Shown piece after piece: positions 24,431 to 36,270 of a DNA stretch of 64,000 bases (position 1 is the stretch's first letter; every line of letters begins with the position of its first letter). Source of the stretch: Nomia melanderi (lineage: Eukaryota; Arthropoda; Insecta; Hymenoptera; Halictidae); the NCBI RefSeq assembly GCF_051020985.1, contig NC_135003.1:4240001-4304000 (forward strand), read 5' to 3'. The notes under the pieces are model-generated. The model was given only the letters and a program-made list of their open reading frames with translations. It did no database searches and had not been told where the DNA came from. Both the position numbers and the translations under genes were made by a program.

Positions 24431-24435
24431 CAATG

Positions 24436-24516
24436 AGTCCTGAAGGGATTAAGTTACAACACGAACGCAACGAGTGTCGCGTTGAACCCTTCAAGTCAAC
24501 GCACTTAATCCTCAAA
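24436..24516. repeat. short inverted repeat around GTTGAACCCTTCAAG
   Basis: CTGAAGGGATTAAGT near 24439 is nearly the reverse complement of ACTTAATCCTCAA near 24501. Inside, GTTGAACCCTTCAAGTCAAC is itself partly palindromic. This could be a solo inverted-repeat element or a transcript hairpin. Confidence 0.4.
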
Positions 24517-24909
24517 GAACCTTGCTGGGTCAGTTTAAACCCACGTTTTCAAGAACCCCATCCCGCATAAGTAAATTCAAATACAGCAATTGCCAAAAAT
24601 TTATATGCAAAATACATTTTTTATTGAATACCGCTATATTATGCATACGGTGCGCAAAAAAATCCTTTCTATTTATATTTTATTTCATGTACTCATATTT
24701 CGATGTTTATATGTTTATACTTTCTCGCATAAAAATTTTTGGTCTTGAAGAATGTGTGTGGGTCAATTATGATTCTTCGTGGGGCATGGTAAAATTGTTG
24801 AACCGTCAGGATTACAGGGATTGTGCGGATTTCTACGGATTTATTTTGGGCATGGAAGAAATCCATTTCTTAAAAAATTTAAGAAACGAAAAATTTACAT
24901 ATACTTTAA
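24517..24909. other. non-coding stretch with an unassigned open frame
   Basis: A plus-strand frame is open from about 24522 to 24917, where it stops inside the adjacent E-family element. A frame of this length is expected by chance in 64 kb and it contains no motif I know. Confidence 0.4.
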
Positions 24910-25150
24910 CTCCTTAACCTACAATATCGTGTCAGATTCGTGATGAAAATTTTAAACTGAATTTGAGAAATCTAAGTGTTATTTATTGTTTTCAAATATA
25001 AATTAAATATTACTTTCTTGCTATCAATCGTTGACCTTTGGAGTAAATGTAGCCGTAGATTAATTTGATGAATGAAATTTTCTTCTTTTCCTAATAAATT
25101 ATTAACGATTGTATCGATCATAGTTGCGAAATGAATCATAAAGCAAGGGG
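24910..25150 (-). mobile_element. E-family TTAA MITE (241 bp), minus orientation
   Basis: Flanked by TTAA at 24906-24909 and 25151-25154. Left end CTCCTTAACCTACAATATCG and right end ATGAATCATAAAGCAAGGGG match the E copy at 27912 in reverse. No coding capacity. Confidence 0.85.
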
Positions 25151-25354
25151 TTAATATGACCTCTTTATTTATTTCGTTTCATCATAAAAATTGTTTAAAT
25201 TCGGTTATTTTAGTTCATTGAAATTGCATTGGTAACTGGAAGTGCATAATCGTTTATCTTAAAAGTAATATAAGTTCGTTCACGAGCCTGAAAAAGACGG
25301 CGGTTTGGTTAATTCTTAAAAAACTACTTTCTGCAATAAATTACATCTATTTAA

Positions 25355-25534
25355 CCAATTTACTGCACTTGACGAGTATACAACGTAATCTCAAAGCTCT
25401 TGTTTTACTGTTGTTTTTCATAAAAATATACCTTAGGTGAATTTGTCCTGCGATTGACGAGTACACACTTCATTTTTCAATTTTACTGCGCGCAAAATGA
25501 AAGATTTTTCTAACTAAATTCTACAATTAACAGG
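25355..25534 (+). mobile_element. A-family TTAA MITE, 180-bp internally deleted form
   Basis: TTAA at 25351-25354 and 25535-25538. Ends CCAATTTACTGCAC and CTACAATTAACAGG are an inverted pair. Both internal TTGACGAGTA subrepeats remain, but about 65 bases between them are missing relative to the 245-bp form. Confidence 0.9.
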
Positions 25535-25989
25535 TTAAACGTATGAAAACTGGAATAAAATAAAAAACCCTGTTAGGATATTTCTACTGATAGAAAACGC
25601 AAATATTTTAATATCGCAAAAAAAAGAAGAAAAATAGGCATTGAAACAGGGACACTGAAACGTCTCATTCTGACTTATTGTTAGTTCCACTAAGAATTGC
25701 TTCAGATTTATTATCATGATATTTCGATCAATGGAAACCCAAACACTTCAATATCTCAAAGCAAAAGAAAATAGACATTCGAACAAAGAGATTCGAATGT
25801 CTCATTCCACGGCTAACGATAAGTTGCACCAAGAACTATTTCAGATTTATTATCAGGATAACCGAATGTAGCCTGTAGCCTTGAAATTAATTTTAATGAG
25901 AAACATTGGAACAATCTTGAAGGATCCTTTAGCAAAAGACACAGGCCCGTTTGCCTATTAAAAAATACCGGGCCTAACACGGAACGTGT

Positions 25990-26560
25990 CGAGTAGCTTT
26001 CAATTATATTTTATTAGTGGCGGGGATTAAAGCTGCTATATTTCGAGATTTAGGCGCGGCCAATCACATTTACCAAGCTCTTTTTGTAACTCCCCTCGCT
26101 GATCGGTAACCTATTCCTTGTACCGGGGCCTATTGTGTTCAGTTTTCGACTGTGCGACGGTTAAAGTAGTCATGTACGCTGATTGTAATCTTCTTACATC
26201 GTGATTTAAGTGCTATGAGACACGGATGAACGAGGACCGACGTCGTTAGTTATTCCCTTCCATTTTCGTCGCCTTTGTCGCCGGAGCAATGGCGGACCTA
26301 GGTTGTACGAGAGAAAGGTTCTCGTGTCGCCAATCTTTCCGAGCCGATTTTTATGGTAATACGCGCACTTAGTATGCGCCGTTGCAGTCGATTCCAGTAT
26401 CAGATTCTCTAAATGGCAATTCGATATTTTGACGCGGGCTGAACTTGCTTTTTTCTGAACCGGGACTCGATGTTTCGTTAGCTTTAGATAGTGGTCGCAG
26501 GCTCGGGCTGCAGCTAGCGGCTTTATATCGGCTTAGGGCGACATTTTACTGTTAAGTTAG
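25990..26560. other. GC-rich island
   Basis: CpG-rich block with ATGGCGGACCTAGG near 26289 and a small inverted repeat CGAGAGAAAGGTTCTCG. No sustained frame with a recognised domain. Candidate regulatory or conserved non-coding element. Confidence 0.4.
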
Positions 26561-26878
26561 CGTAATTATTTTATTTTTGTACTTTTCACATACGGATAAT
26601 AACCAATTTTGTTTTAAACGGAATTGTTTTAGCGCAGGTCACAAAAGGCCTTTTATGAGATGTATACGTTTAGTTGCGAATGTTAAGGTTACATGCGTAC
26701 CATTTTGTGAATATGTATACAGGTAACCTCTGCATGACACGGCACTTATATAACATGATTTTACTTCAACACGGTTTAAGAATTAGAGAAATCCCCGTAC
26801 AACGCTTAAAGTTTTTTAAAGCAAAAATTGAAAGTAGGGAAATCTCCGTGCAACACGGAACGAAATAAAAGCTTTTAA

Positions 26879-27123
26879 CCTGTTAACTGTGGAATTTAGT
26901 TCCAAAAATCTCTTGAGTTGTCCGCAATAAAATCAAAGAATGAAGTGTATACTCGTGAAACGCAGAACGAATGGTCCTTGGTTGTATTTTAATGAAAAGC
27001 TAAAGTAAAACAAAGAAGAATTGCATGTTTAATTGAAGAAATAAATAATTCACCGTTCATAAAGAATTAATGTCATTTCAAGCTTTAAGATGATGTGTAT
27101 ACTCGGCAAACACAGTTAACTGG
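26879..27123 (-). mobile_element. A-family TTAA MITE, long form (245 bp)
   Basis: A well-preserved reference copy. Perfect TTAA flanks at 26875-26878 and 27124-27127. Ends CCTGTTAACTGTG and, inverted, CCAGTTAACTGTG differ at one base in 13. Two 26-bp internal direct subrepeats lie at 26940-26965 and 27090-27115, 150 bases apart. No coding capacity. Confidence 0.95.
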
Positions 27124-27127
27124 TTAA

Positions 27128-27907
27128 GTGTGTAAGATATCTCATTGGAAATTTTTCATTTGAGCGTGTATGTCGTATCAGATTTGCCTGCAGAGTTTTG
27201 AAATTTATTAGAATTTGAAATCTTATTTTGATTATGGAGAATTAAGTACATTTTAAAATTTTGTGTTTTCTTTTGTTTACATTATATATAGATTAACATT
27301 TTTCAGGTGCGTATTATTAAAACCCTTTTAAAAATGGTAATTATGTTTTTCTAAATTTTTTACTACATGGTGGTATAGAGAAAGCTAAAAAACGAAAATA
27401 TAGTTTCTGCAAAAATCATTTATGAACTGACAAATCTGCAATTCAAAAGCTAGTAATTTTGAATGAAGAAAATAAAAAGAAAATAATATTGAGAGAAAAT
27501 GTTCTTCGAAGGGAGAGTTGAGTTATATTGTATTAACTTTTGCAGTAATTCTGTAGAAAAATTCAGGAAATTACGAAAAAAATGCAATTGAGATTCATTT
27601 TTAGAGTTTATGAAGAACTTTGATGCCATTTTTCTTCACATTCCTAGCAACTTCCAAATGAATGACGATCATTTAATTCTTAAAGATGTTAACTTTCGGA
27701 CGAAAAATAATAATTTTAGGTTTCAAGAACAAATTCTACATTAAATTTTATACATTTTGTTAATGGCATATATTATAATTACATAGATGTGTATATCATC
27801 AATTAAATTAACAAGAAATTACATAAATACGTCATGATTTACTGCCAAGTCAAAGTTTTCCTACACCAATCAAACAAGGATCAATGCAAGTTTCAACTAT
27901 TAGTCCC
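27128..27907. other. AT-rich spacer
   Basis: No gene or repeat recognised. Confidence 0.5.
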
Positions 27908-27911
27908 TTAA

Positions 27912-28154
27912 CCCTTTGCCCTATGATTCATATCATAACCATGATCAATACAATTACTTCGGCATCGATAATTTACTGGAAAGAGAGAAACATTCTAAGA
28001 ATATTCTATAAGTATGTTTGCTTTTAAATATGATAAATGATAACAGAAGAATAATATTTATTTTGGATTAAAATAAATTGATTAATGTTTATGCTTGCTA
28101 AATTTTATCTAAAATCTTCACCACGTGTCTGACACGATATTGTAGGGTAAAGGG
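27912..28154 (+). mobile_element. E-family TTAA MITE (243 bp), reference copy
   Basis: TTAA at 27908-27911 and 28155-28158. Ends are CCCTTTGCCCTATGAT and, inverted, CCCTTTACCCTACAATAT. CCCTTTG-type ends with TTAA duplications fit piggyBac relatives. No transposase within. Confidence 0.92.
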
Positions 28155-28169
28155 TTAAGGTTAATTTAA

Positions 28170-28430
28170 CATCTGATGAACTTCTTTTGTGAATTATGTA
28201 CCGACGTCATAGTTTTTCATTAATTTCCCTAGTTTGTCTGGAGTTTCATTGAAGAATATCTAAAAGTGTCGTGATTAATAAAGTAGAAGAATTCTTAGAT
28301 GCACCCGAGTTAATTGGTTCATTAGTTATTTCTGGCTGCTTCCTCATTCCTTGGTATTTTAATGTGAGATGCTATCCAAGATAAAATTATAACTTCGTCA
28401 TCTTTAATGACTTTATACTGGACTTCTTGA
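28170..28430 (-). pseudogene. decayed RNase H fragment of a non-LTR retrotransposon
   Basis: The minus-strand frame ending at 28322 contains LSWIASHIKIPRNEEAARNN. This resembles the RNase H C-terminal motif of Jockey/R1-type non-LTR retrotransposons, usually WIPSHVGIPGNExAD followed by a hydrophobic helix. Here the motif Gly is Arg and the Asp after GNExA is Ala, then a stop follows. In another frame after the stop, FNETPDKLGKLMKNYDVG could be the following segment, where such elements often carry an NKLRxIKP-like stretch. The fragment lacks the upstream acidic motifs. Recognition is from memory of the motif, not a search. It is the only protein-level homology I can propose in the window. Confidence 0.5.
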
Positions 28431-29568
28431 CTATCCTGCTTTGCACGATTATACGACCATATATATAGGTTATTAAAATTGTTACAGCAATAGTAAAAAC
28501 AACACGATCCTTGCATGCTTTCCATTAATTTACATTTCCGATCACGCAAGTCACCGTACGCTTATGGGGGTAATTGAGGTATAAGTATTAATTAATTGGT
28601 CCCATGAAATACCATAGGTAAATAGTGAAATTCATAAATGTTAATTAATTCTCCACGTTGCCGAGAAAATATGGACGTTTTTATGTTTTGTAAATGATTT
28701 TAAGTGGTTTCTTATTTTTATGTAGATTTTTTTAGTGATAACAGCTTAAATTAATTACAGATACCCACCTTTCCTTTCTAAATACTGAATTTTTAAAAAT
28801 ATTTTTTGATAGATTCTCCTGCAAACTTATTATAGTCTTCTCAAGAAATTTTATCTTGAGCTTTGATATATGTTTTTCATTTTATAATAATTACTTTTGA
28901 TTCTATTAGGGTTACACTGTTTTTAGCTTCTAATTTTGAAAAATATATGCAACCTATATTTGGAATCGCTATCTTGTATAAAAATGTAACAATGTAGAAA
29001 GGTTGGTCTATAAATTCTTATCTTTATTACAATTTACATTTTCTTTCGAACAAGCATGGGTATGTGGTGACTCATGAATGGTCGTGGGTGTTTTATTATA
29101 CATAAAGTGTAGCCTGAGTTTAATTTAATATTGTTTATTACTACAAATTGGTAGAAAAATCTTACCAATGGTTCAACCAAATCAAATCATTTCATTAGAC
29201 ATAATCGTGTTATTATAAGATAATATGTATATTAATTATCTCATATTTTGCAATACATTTTTTCGAATGATTTGCAACTTCATTAGATCTTTACAAGATA
29301 TGAAAATGCAAAGCAATCGAAATCGCTGAGAAGTGCCCTCTAGACTTGAAATACAGAATTAATTTCATAAAGAAACAAATCTAAACATTCCGCATAATTG
29401 ATGGTACAAATGTTTTATGAAAAATTAATTATTTGTAACACTCAATGTGAATGCTTGAGAGATAACTAGGTGAGCTGCTTATTTGGAAAATGACTTAAGT
29501 TTAAAAATGAAAAGATAATGCGGAATTGTAACTAGAATAACCATTAATTTGATTCTTTTTAAATGGAC
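28431..29568. other. AT-rich spacer
   Basis: No gene recognised. It would contain the upstream part of the retrotransposon relic, but no reverse-transcriptase motif was found. Confidence 0.45.
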
Positions 29569-29572
29569 TTAA

Positions 29573-29777
29573 CCCACTTTCAAAATAAACGACTCACGTA
29601 ATTTGTAGATCTTTATGCAAAGCCGTTCTTACGGATTAAAAAATGAAAATAGTATGCAATACTCCTAATAAAATCCAATTACTGGATTCTATTTAGTAGT
29701 ATTTACTGCAATTGCATAAAGACAATTTAAATTACAATTTAGTGATCAAGTTTTCTCGTTTATCGAGTACACTGAGG
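29573..29777. mobile_element. possible TTAA-flanked MITE (205 bp)
   Basis: TTAA at 29569-29572 and 29778-29781. The ends CCCACTTTC and, inverted, CCTCAGTGTACTCG share only a weak pattern plus an ATAAACGA block near each end. A similar GAGTGTACTCAGGTTAA lies near 59507. Size and target site fit the other families, but the inverted ends are poor. Confidence 0.4.
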
Positions 29778-30026
29778 TTAAAGGTCTGACAGGAAATTTA
29801 TGTATCTAAGTGGCAAACTGCCCGCAGGTTAATTTTGGCTTAGGTTGAATTTCTTCCGCGTATTATATGAGAAGTCCTATTTATTCAACCAATTTACGAA
29901 GTTGGGGTAATTCAAGACAATTCTAGCTTTTTGTTCGATAATCGATGACCTCTACACGGCTAATGATACTTTTCAATGTTTCGGTAATACAAGCTACAGC
30001 ATGAGCTCTGCTCGCTAGAGTTTTAA

Positions 30027-30206
30027 CACTAGGACTACCAAGTATTTAATATGATTAATATGTAATTTTTATAAAAATTGTAAGAGTACCTTTTTTAAAC
30101 ATGTGGCGATATTCATTACATTAGGCAAATGGAATTATTAATTTTCGAAATAATTTCAAATACTTAACTTATCCATAATATCAATAATTGCAAAATACCT
30201 AAATTT
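30027..30206 (+). mobile_element. B-family TTAA MITE (about 180 bp, right end eroded)
   Basis: TTAA 30023-30026 then CACTAGGACTACCAAG. The interior ATTAATATGTAATTTTTATA and TATCAATAATTGCAAAA align with 21374-21561. TTAA at 30207-30210 closes it. Confidence 0.8.
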
Positions 30207-30210
30207 TTAA

Positions 30211-33200
30211 ACTTGGCTGTAGGTGATAAGGATAATATAATTATCATTATATTATTAAGTATTTGAGAAATTATTTCTGGAAATTATTCAAGTACAAAAT
30301 ACAAAATAGGTAAGTCGTGAAGTAATTCGTAGAATAATCATTTATTTCATTAAATAAACTGATACATAATTATTCTAGATGACATATTATTGAAGTAAAT
30401 ATTTTAAAATATTTTATTGCTTGTGCTAGGATATAACAAAGGTTGATCTCTAATTACATCAACAGTACATCGTTCAGGTAAAGTTGATCAGTATAATATA
30501 TAAAGAATAAAAAAGAAACTCACTTCACCTTTTATAAAATTATTTAAACATTCCCAGTGTAAATTATTTTGTAATATCAATAAATAAAGTAAATTAGTAT
30601 CAAATTTGGTACCAATTACGATATCAGTATTTTTGTTTTGCCATTCTTATGTACTTTATGTAATTCACAACGAAAAATCTTTTAATTTACAACTCTCTGT
30701 TTATATTTGGATTAAATAACTCACTGATAAATTGTTTGTACAAATGAAATAGTGGATAGAATTCACATAGTAGCCTCATATTACATAAAACTCAAATTAA
30801 TCTCTTGGAAACTTAAACTGTTGGGGAATTATTGTTAACGAAGCCAATCGAAGTTTCCTAGAATTGTTTGTACAAAAGTTCATAGATCGTAGATCAGAGA
30901 TTTCATTATTAAATGTTACGTAATCAGTGGCTAGTGTCTAGACTGGTAATGGGGCCGACAATTGGACAGTGTTTAAAATACTTGAATGTTTGTCTATCGC
31001 GTATGCAATGGTATCCATGCATTGCCATTTCTATTTACCAGACGAGGTTATTAAACTTGATGTTGTTGGAAGTGGCGTGAATCGATCACCCTAACCTATT
31101 GAATCGTTTAGCAGTCATGAACGAAAGTTCAATCCTTGACATTCTTCTATGAAACTGTCTCTATTTTCTTATTTAATAAACGATCGTTTGTATACACATA
31201 ATAATCGATACAAGTTTAAATACACTACACAGTCTTGTATACAATCCTTTAAAATTATTGAAATTGAAAGCCTTTTTATCACACTTTTTGTATAAAAATA
31301 ATTAGATTAACAAAATAAATAATACAATCTATATATAGTATATATTCATGAAATTAATAAAATTGTTCCATTTAAATAAAAGCATTGAAACATTTTTAAT
31401 AATGAAATGTTAATAAAAGTGTGTCATATTTTTTTCGTATAATATTATATGTATAGATATTATATAAAGTATTTATTATGAAAGTGATGTAAGTTCATCT
31501 TCTTTTGTTTCGAAACATTTAAGGATTTGTATTTCAATCAGTTCAAGAATACTAACAAAGTGTATTGTATTTGGTCGCATTTGTACAATTAAATCAAACT
31601 GTAATTATATAGATTATACAAATGACTTCTATGAGAATTAACTTTATCAATATCTTTCTTCTTTATCATATATTTACACCACTTCGATAATAAATGATAA
31701 TGTAATTTCATTTACTAACAATCTTTAATTAATCAGAGCATATGAATATTTAAAAATTTAGACCATAATTTGTTTGTAAATAAAATTACTGTAGTGCAAA
31801 ATTTGGATGCAGAGAATAATTTGGAAAAATCTTTTGCAAAAATAAATTTATACCACTTTAAGAATGCATTAAATAATCCAAAAAACATTCTTTCTGTTTC
31901 TGTATGATACAGTTAATTTTTAATTTCTATAATCATCTTTATGTAATACGGTTTCATATACAGTAATCATAAATACTATAAAAATATCACATAAATGACA
32001 TAAGTTTTTCACAGTACCATATAAATTTTCCGAGCCAACCTAGGGGCTTCTTTCTAAATTAGATCTTATAAAATGAACACGTGTATGTAACAAGATTAGC
32101 AATCATAATTTTTCAACGAGTTTAATACAGAAAATAATAAGGCGAGGTCGAAGTTGTCTATCTAACTGATGCGTTACAAGTTTTTCTAGCTGTTTATATG
32201 ATAAAATTGATAAAAAGCATAGAAAACATTGAAACGTCAAGTGTTGGAAGTGACTGAACGAGAAAAACCGCACGAACTTTCCGGGCCGCCTAGTAGAACC
32301 TGTTCGGTTTGATCCTACGTCCTAATCGAAGTTGTATTGCTATACATATACAGTATATAAAAATTATATGTATATATAAGGTGGGATGGAAATTATAATA
32401 CAAATGGAATGAATATGAATTTGAATGAAATTAAATTTATTATGATAGATTTCGTTCGAAACTTCGTTTTTGAGAAAATTTTTTTGATAATTCTTGACTA
32501 TTAACGACTTTTATTCGAATTAGTTGTAAATAAATAGAATGTATAATTATCGCCCGTGATATGATTGAAATAATGCTACAAATTTTTATGGAATATTTAC
32601 GTTTATTCATCAACATTTTTGAAAATCTTGTCTTCATTATTTAATACATATATAAATATTCAATAAATTAAAGAAAAATTAATAGGTCCTAATGAATTTT
32701 CGTTTTTCAATTTTTCAAATTTTTGTACAATTTGTTGTCTTTAATTTTTCGTACACAAGATCATCAGATTATTTATCAATTTTTATTTATGGGGATATTC
32801 AAAGGGTATGTTTACAAAGACAGTATTGTAAGAATTCCACAACTAAAAATGCATCTAAATAATGAATTAAAGAAATGAGTGTACGTTATAATTCGTCAAT
32901 TTTTCTGTATTTTATTAAGCGAAGTTACGGGTGCAGAACGAATATAAAGGATTAGAAATAGAATGGTAGGGGAGCCACGTTGTACTCAATATAATGTGTC
33001 TTATGTACAATATTTTCAAAATCTATATTCTCGAATAAAAAATTCTATGCCACAATTTTTGCTCATATTTTTCACATAGAATTTTTTCACAACATTCTGT
33101 TGTAAATAAAATTATTCTAGTTGTACACAAATTTCCGACTCACCCTATATATTACTTAAACGTCAGAAATGTTTAATATTCCAGTCGTGGATGGTTCATC

Positions 33201-34576
33201 GATTTATGTAACTTCTTGCGCCCATGTGCAAGTATTATAATAAACATTTTTTTCTTATTAACTGGTTATGGCAGATTGAAGTGCCTGCTGAAGCAGGTGA
33301 TCAAATCATGATCTTCATTATTTATTGTAGACAGTGAATAGAAAAACTCTTTCCATAGAGTAAAGAAATATGTGGTGCCTTTATTATGAGTGTGTACGTC
33401 TATTTTCGAAAAAACTAAGAAAATACATAATTTACATATCATTTAGAATGAACTTTTTATTTACAGGTAACTTAAATTTAAATTTTAAGATATTACGTTT
33501 TAATCGATTGAATATTATGCTGCATTATGAATAATACTGCATTATTGTGTATTATGACAATTCATCACTCAAAAAAATACGTAATTACTTATTTGTATTT
33601 TAATTCACACAAACATGGATAAGCTTAATGGATGTCATAATATTTTAAAAATCAATTGAAATGGACACAGCCTTAAATATTAAATACAAGTGTCGACAAA
33701 GAAAAATAAATTTGCACCATATTAAATAGCCGATACAGGTAATACTTCTTTACACTGATATGCAGAAATGGTGAAATATTCATTAATGTACCTAATAGAC
33801 AATTTTTCCATAAGATAAAAGACTATGAATGTGTAACGTTCACTGCTTTGTGTAATTTTTATTCCGAACTCAAAAAAGCTGTCCAGTTGTTCTGCATGAA
33901 ATTGATATCGTACAGCGGTGACTCATTATTAGCGACAGGGGTATAAGTTTCACACTTTCACAATTGATAACCGATAACAGAAACTGGCGCAGCCGTTTTA
34001 TTACCTTGGTGTTGTATACGTAAAAATGGAATACAATTGCCACTAAAAATGTATAATTTACATAGTCTTAAAGAAAAACTAAGCATAGGGCACACTTTCA
34101 CCGTGACCTAACTCGGACATTAGTGTCAGCTTCACGCGATTGGTGTAAGAAGACGAGAGTAAAATTTTTATATCGGTGGTCTACGAATGTAATATAAATT
34201 CTAAGAATAGCTGACCGTTACTAAACAGGAAATCGAAAGTTTATAACTGTGTATCTCTGGTAGTTGTTAGTGTTAGAGAACATTTGTTTCTGATCTGACG
34301 TACGTAGTGTAGTGAATTGTAAGACCTTTGAAGAAAGATGATTTCTCACACCAACAATAAGCTGAGAATCTAAAATGTAATATTGTTACAGTTTTGTTCA
34401 TCTCAATAGTTCTTGACACGTTCATTGCTACACACTTTGTACATAAAATTGTTCTGAAAACTGTTCTGAAAATTAGTACTATTAATTCGTAATTTATTAT
34501 TCGCTATTTCTTATTCGCATTTGAAAATCCAGTTAATATCAACGCAATGTCATTGTTTCTTATGTTATTACATGTG
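30211..34576. other. long AT-rich non-coding stretch
   Basis: More than 4 kb with no gene or well-defined repeat recognised. Small GC-richer patches near 30930-31130 and 32240-32330 carry no domain-bearing frame. Confidence 0.55.
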
Positions 34577-34831
34577 GCGTTGGGCAAGAGTTATTCGAAA
34601 TAACGAATAAAAAGTATTGAACAAATTCAATTTATTTATTGTTTGTAAAAATAGATAGTTTCACTTGAAACTGAAAAAATCTACTGTTACAATTTTCATA
34701 AGACATCACATATTAATGATATTAAACGTTCAGTAGTTCTAGTGATAATTATTTGTTACTGACGAGTAACAATCAAATTGAATTTATTCGTCATTCGTTA
34801 TTCGTTATTTTGAATAACTTTTGTCCAACAC
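34577..34831. mobile_element. inverted-repeat element with a B-family insert
   Basis: About 57 bp at 34577-34633 (GCGTTGGGCAAGAGTTATTC start) pair with 34775-34831, reading TTCAAAATAACGAATAACG in reverse. Between the arms, 34634-34742 matches a reversed B-family left half, including TTCAGTAGTTCTAGTG and ATTTTCATAAGACATCACAT. This suggests that a B copy entered, or was captured by, an older foldback element. Confidence 0.7.
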
Positions 34832-35214
34832 TGTCGCCAGCTTGGCGTGAATTACACCTGAGCCTATGTCATCTTAGACAAGTTGACCGAAAAAAATCAC
34901 CCACACAAGCCCGCCGCTTACCGCAGATAACACGGATACAAGTAATAGTAAATAGGTCAGTCACCTTCGTAGATACACCGGTTGTTATATAAATCTAAAA
35001 GCCCTAATGCAACATCATGAACAACTGTATCATTGTGGGTCTCCTTATCGTATTATCAAATTAAGATCCGTAGCATTTGCGCAAACTCGAAATAATTTAT
35101 TTGAAGAAACAATAAACTTGTTATAACTTTGTTGCATCGTATACAATTGAATGACATTTGTGATTGTCGATGTATTCACGATAATGTTTTCAAGATTGCT
35201 ATTAAGAAATAATT

Positions 35215-35870
35215 TTCAATCTAGGAAAAATATAATTTATTGGAAAGAAAACATTGAACATAAACCATTCAAAGAAAATTATTTATTATCATTATGCCTT
35301 TAATATTAGCGTCGAAGAATTATTTTTAATTTAATTTACAATTACATAAAAAATAACACTTAGAGAAAATTATGTATTGCCATTATGCTTTTAACATTAA
35401 AATTACCGAGTAATTTGAGTGACTTATTTCTAAGTTTCTATACAAATTAGAACAATATATTTCTTGAGATCTGAAGGGTCCCTTGTTTTCGTATCTGTAG
35501 AAATACACAAATTTATTTTACAACTGTTCGCAAAAGCGTGGTAGTAATTCAAATACTTGTAAAATAAAAATTTTTAAATGGCTCAATTTAACCACTCTGA
35601 GAGTTTTAGTGTTAAGATTAATATCGAAGAATGACTCTCACTTTAATGATAATTCTATTTTTTACATATAATATTATCAAAAAATGACATATTCAAAAAA
35701 ACTTATGGATTGCTATTTGTATTTTCAAAATTACCGTCGAATAGTCATTTCTGGTTTAGTAAAGAACCCTCTCAACTAGGATACTAAAAAAATCGATTTA
35801 TTGTTGCTTGCATCTTCCAAATTAGCATCAAAGGATCATTTCTATTTTAATAAAGATATTAACTCTCGAA
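35215..35870. repeat. degenerate tandem repeat of about 110-130 bp, interrupted
   Basis: Blocks such as ATTATTTATTATCATTATGC / ATTATGTATTGCCATTATGC and TAGCGTCGAAGAATTATTTT / AATATCGAAGAATGACTCTC recur. Weaker copies follow at about 35700-35760 and 35790-35870. The array is interrupted by the C-family MITE at 35395-35611. Confidence 0.55.
35395..35611 (+). mobile_element. C-family TTAA MITE (217 bp) inside a tandem repeat
   Basis: TTAA at 35391-35394 and 35612-35615. Ends CATTAAAATTACCGAG and, inverted, CACTAAAACTCTCAG. Removing the element and one TTAA joins ATTATGCTTTTAA to GATTAATATCGAAGAATGA, which then matches the neighbouring uninterrupted unit ATTATGCCTTTAATATTAGC. This supports insertion with TTAA duplication. 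Confidence 0.9.
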
Positions 35871-35879
35871 AGCAGGAAC

Positions 35880-36270
35880 ACATTGAAAATAAGTGGCTAC
35901 GCGGACGTAACACCTGCTTGATCTCGAATGAATTCTAAGCTTCTGGCTACTAAGAGTAAAAGTAACTGCGATAGTTGTTTGATTTTTCCCTCACGCAAAT
36001 AAGTGTATTGGAGTTCGACACCACAGATCAGATTATGCAACCTTTTCTTTTTTCATATACCGACAATATCTGTCAGTTTTTCTAGATACGAAGACCGCGT
36101 TTTTATAGGTGACCAGTATTTCGCACAGACGGGGATTTCTTTCGCAACTAATATGACCACGGGACTTCTGTAGAAACCGGCCTCAACGTCTACACGCGTA
36201 CGCAAGGTCAGATCTTTTACTTACCCGACTGGTTTGTTATCACTGGCGTGTCAAAAGACTGGTGATCTGA
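35880..36270 (-). other. GC-richer island with minus-strand splice donor
   Basis: CpG-containing DNA. On the minus strand GTAAGT (plus positions 36219-36224) follows CAGTCGG, a near-perfect donor. Upstream on that strand CGTCTCAG could be an acceptor, giving a 42-nt interval, but pyrimidine support is weak. No domain recognised. Confidence 0.3.
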
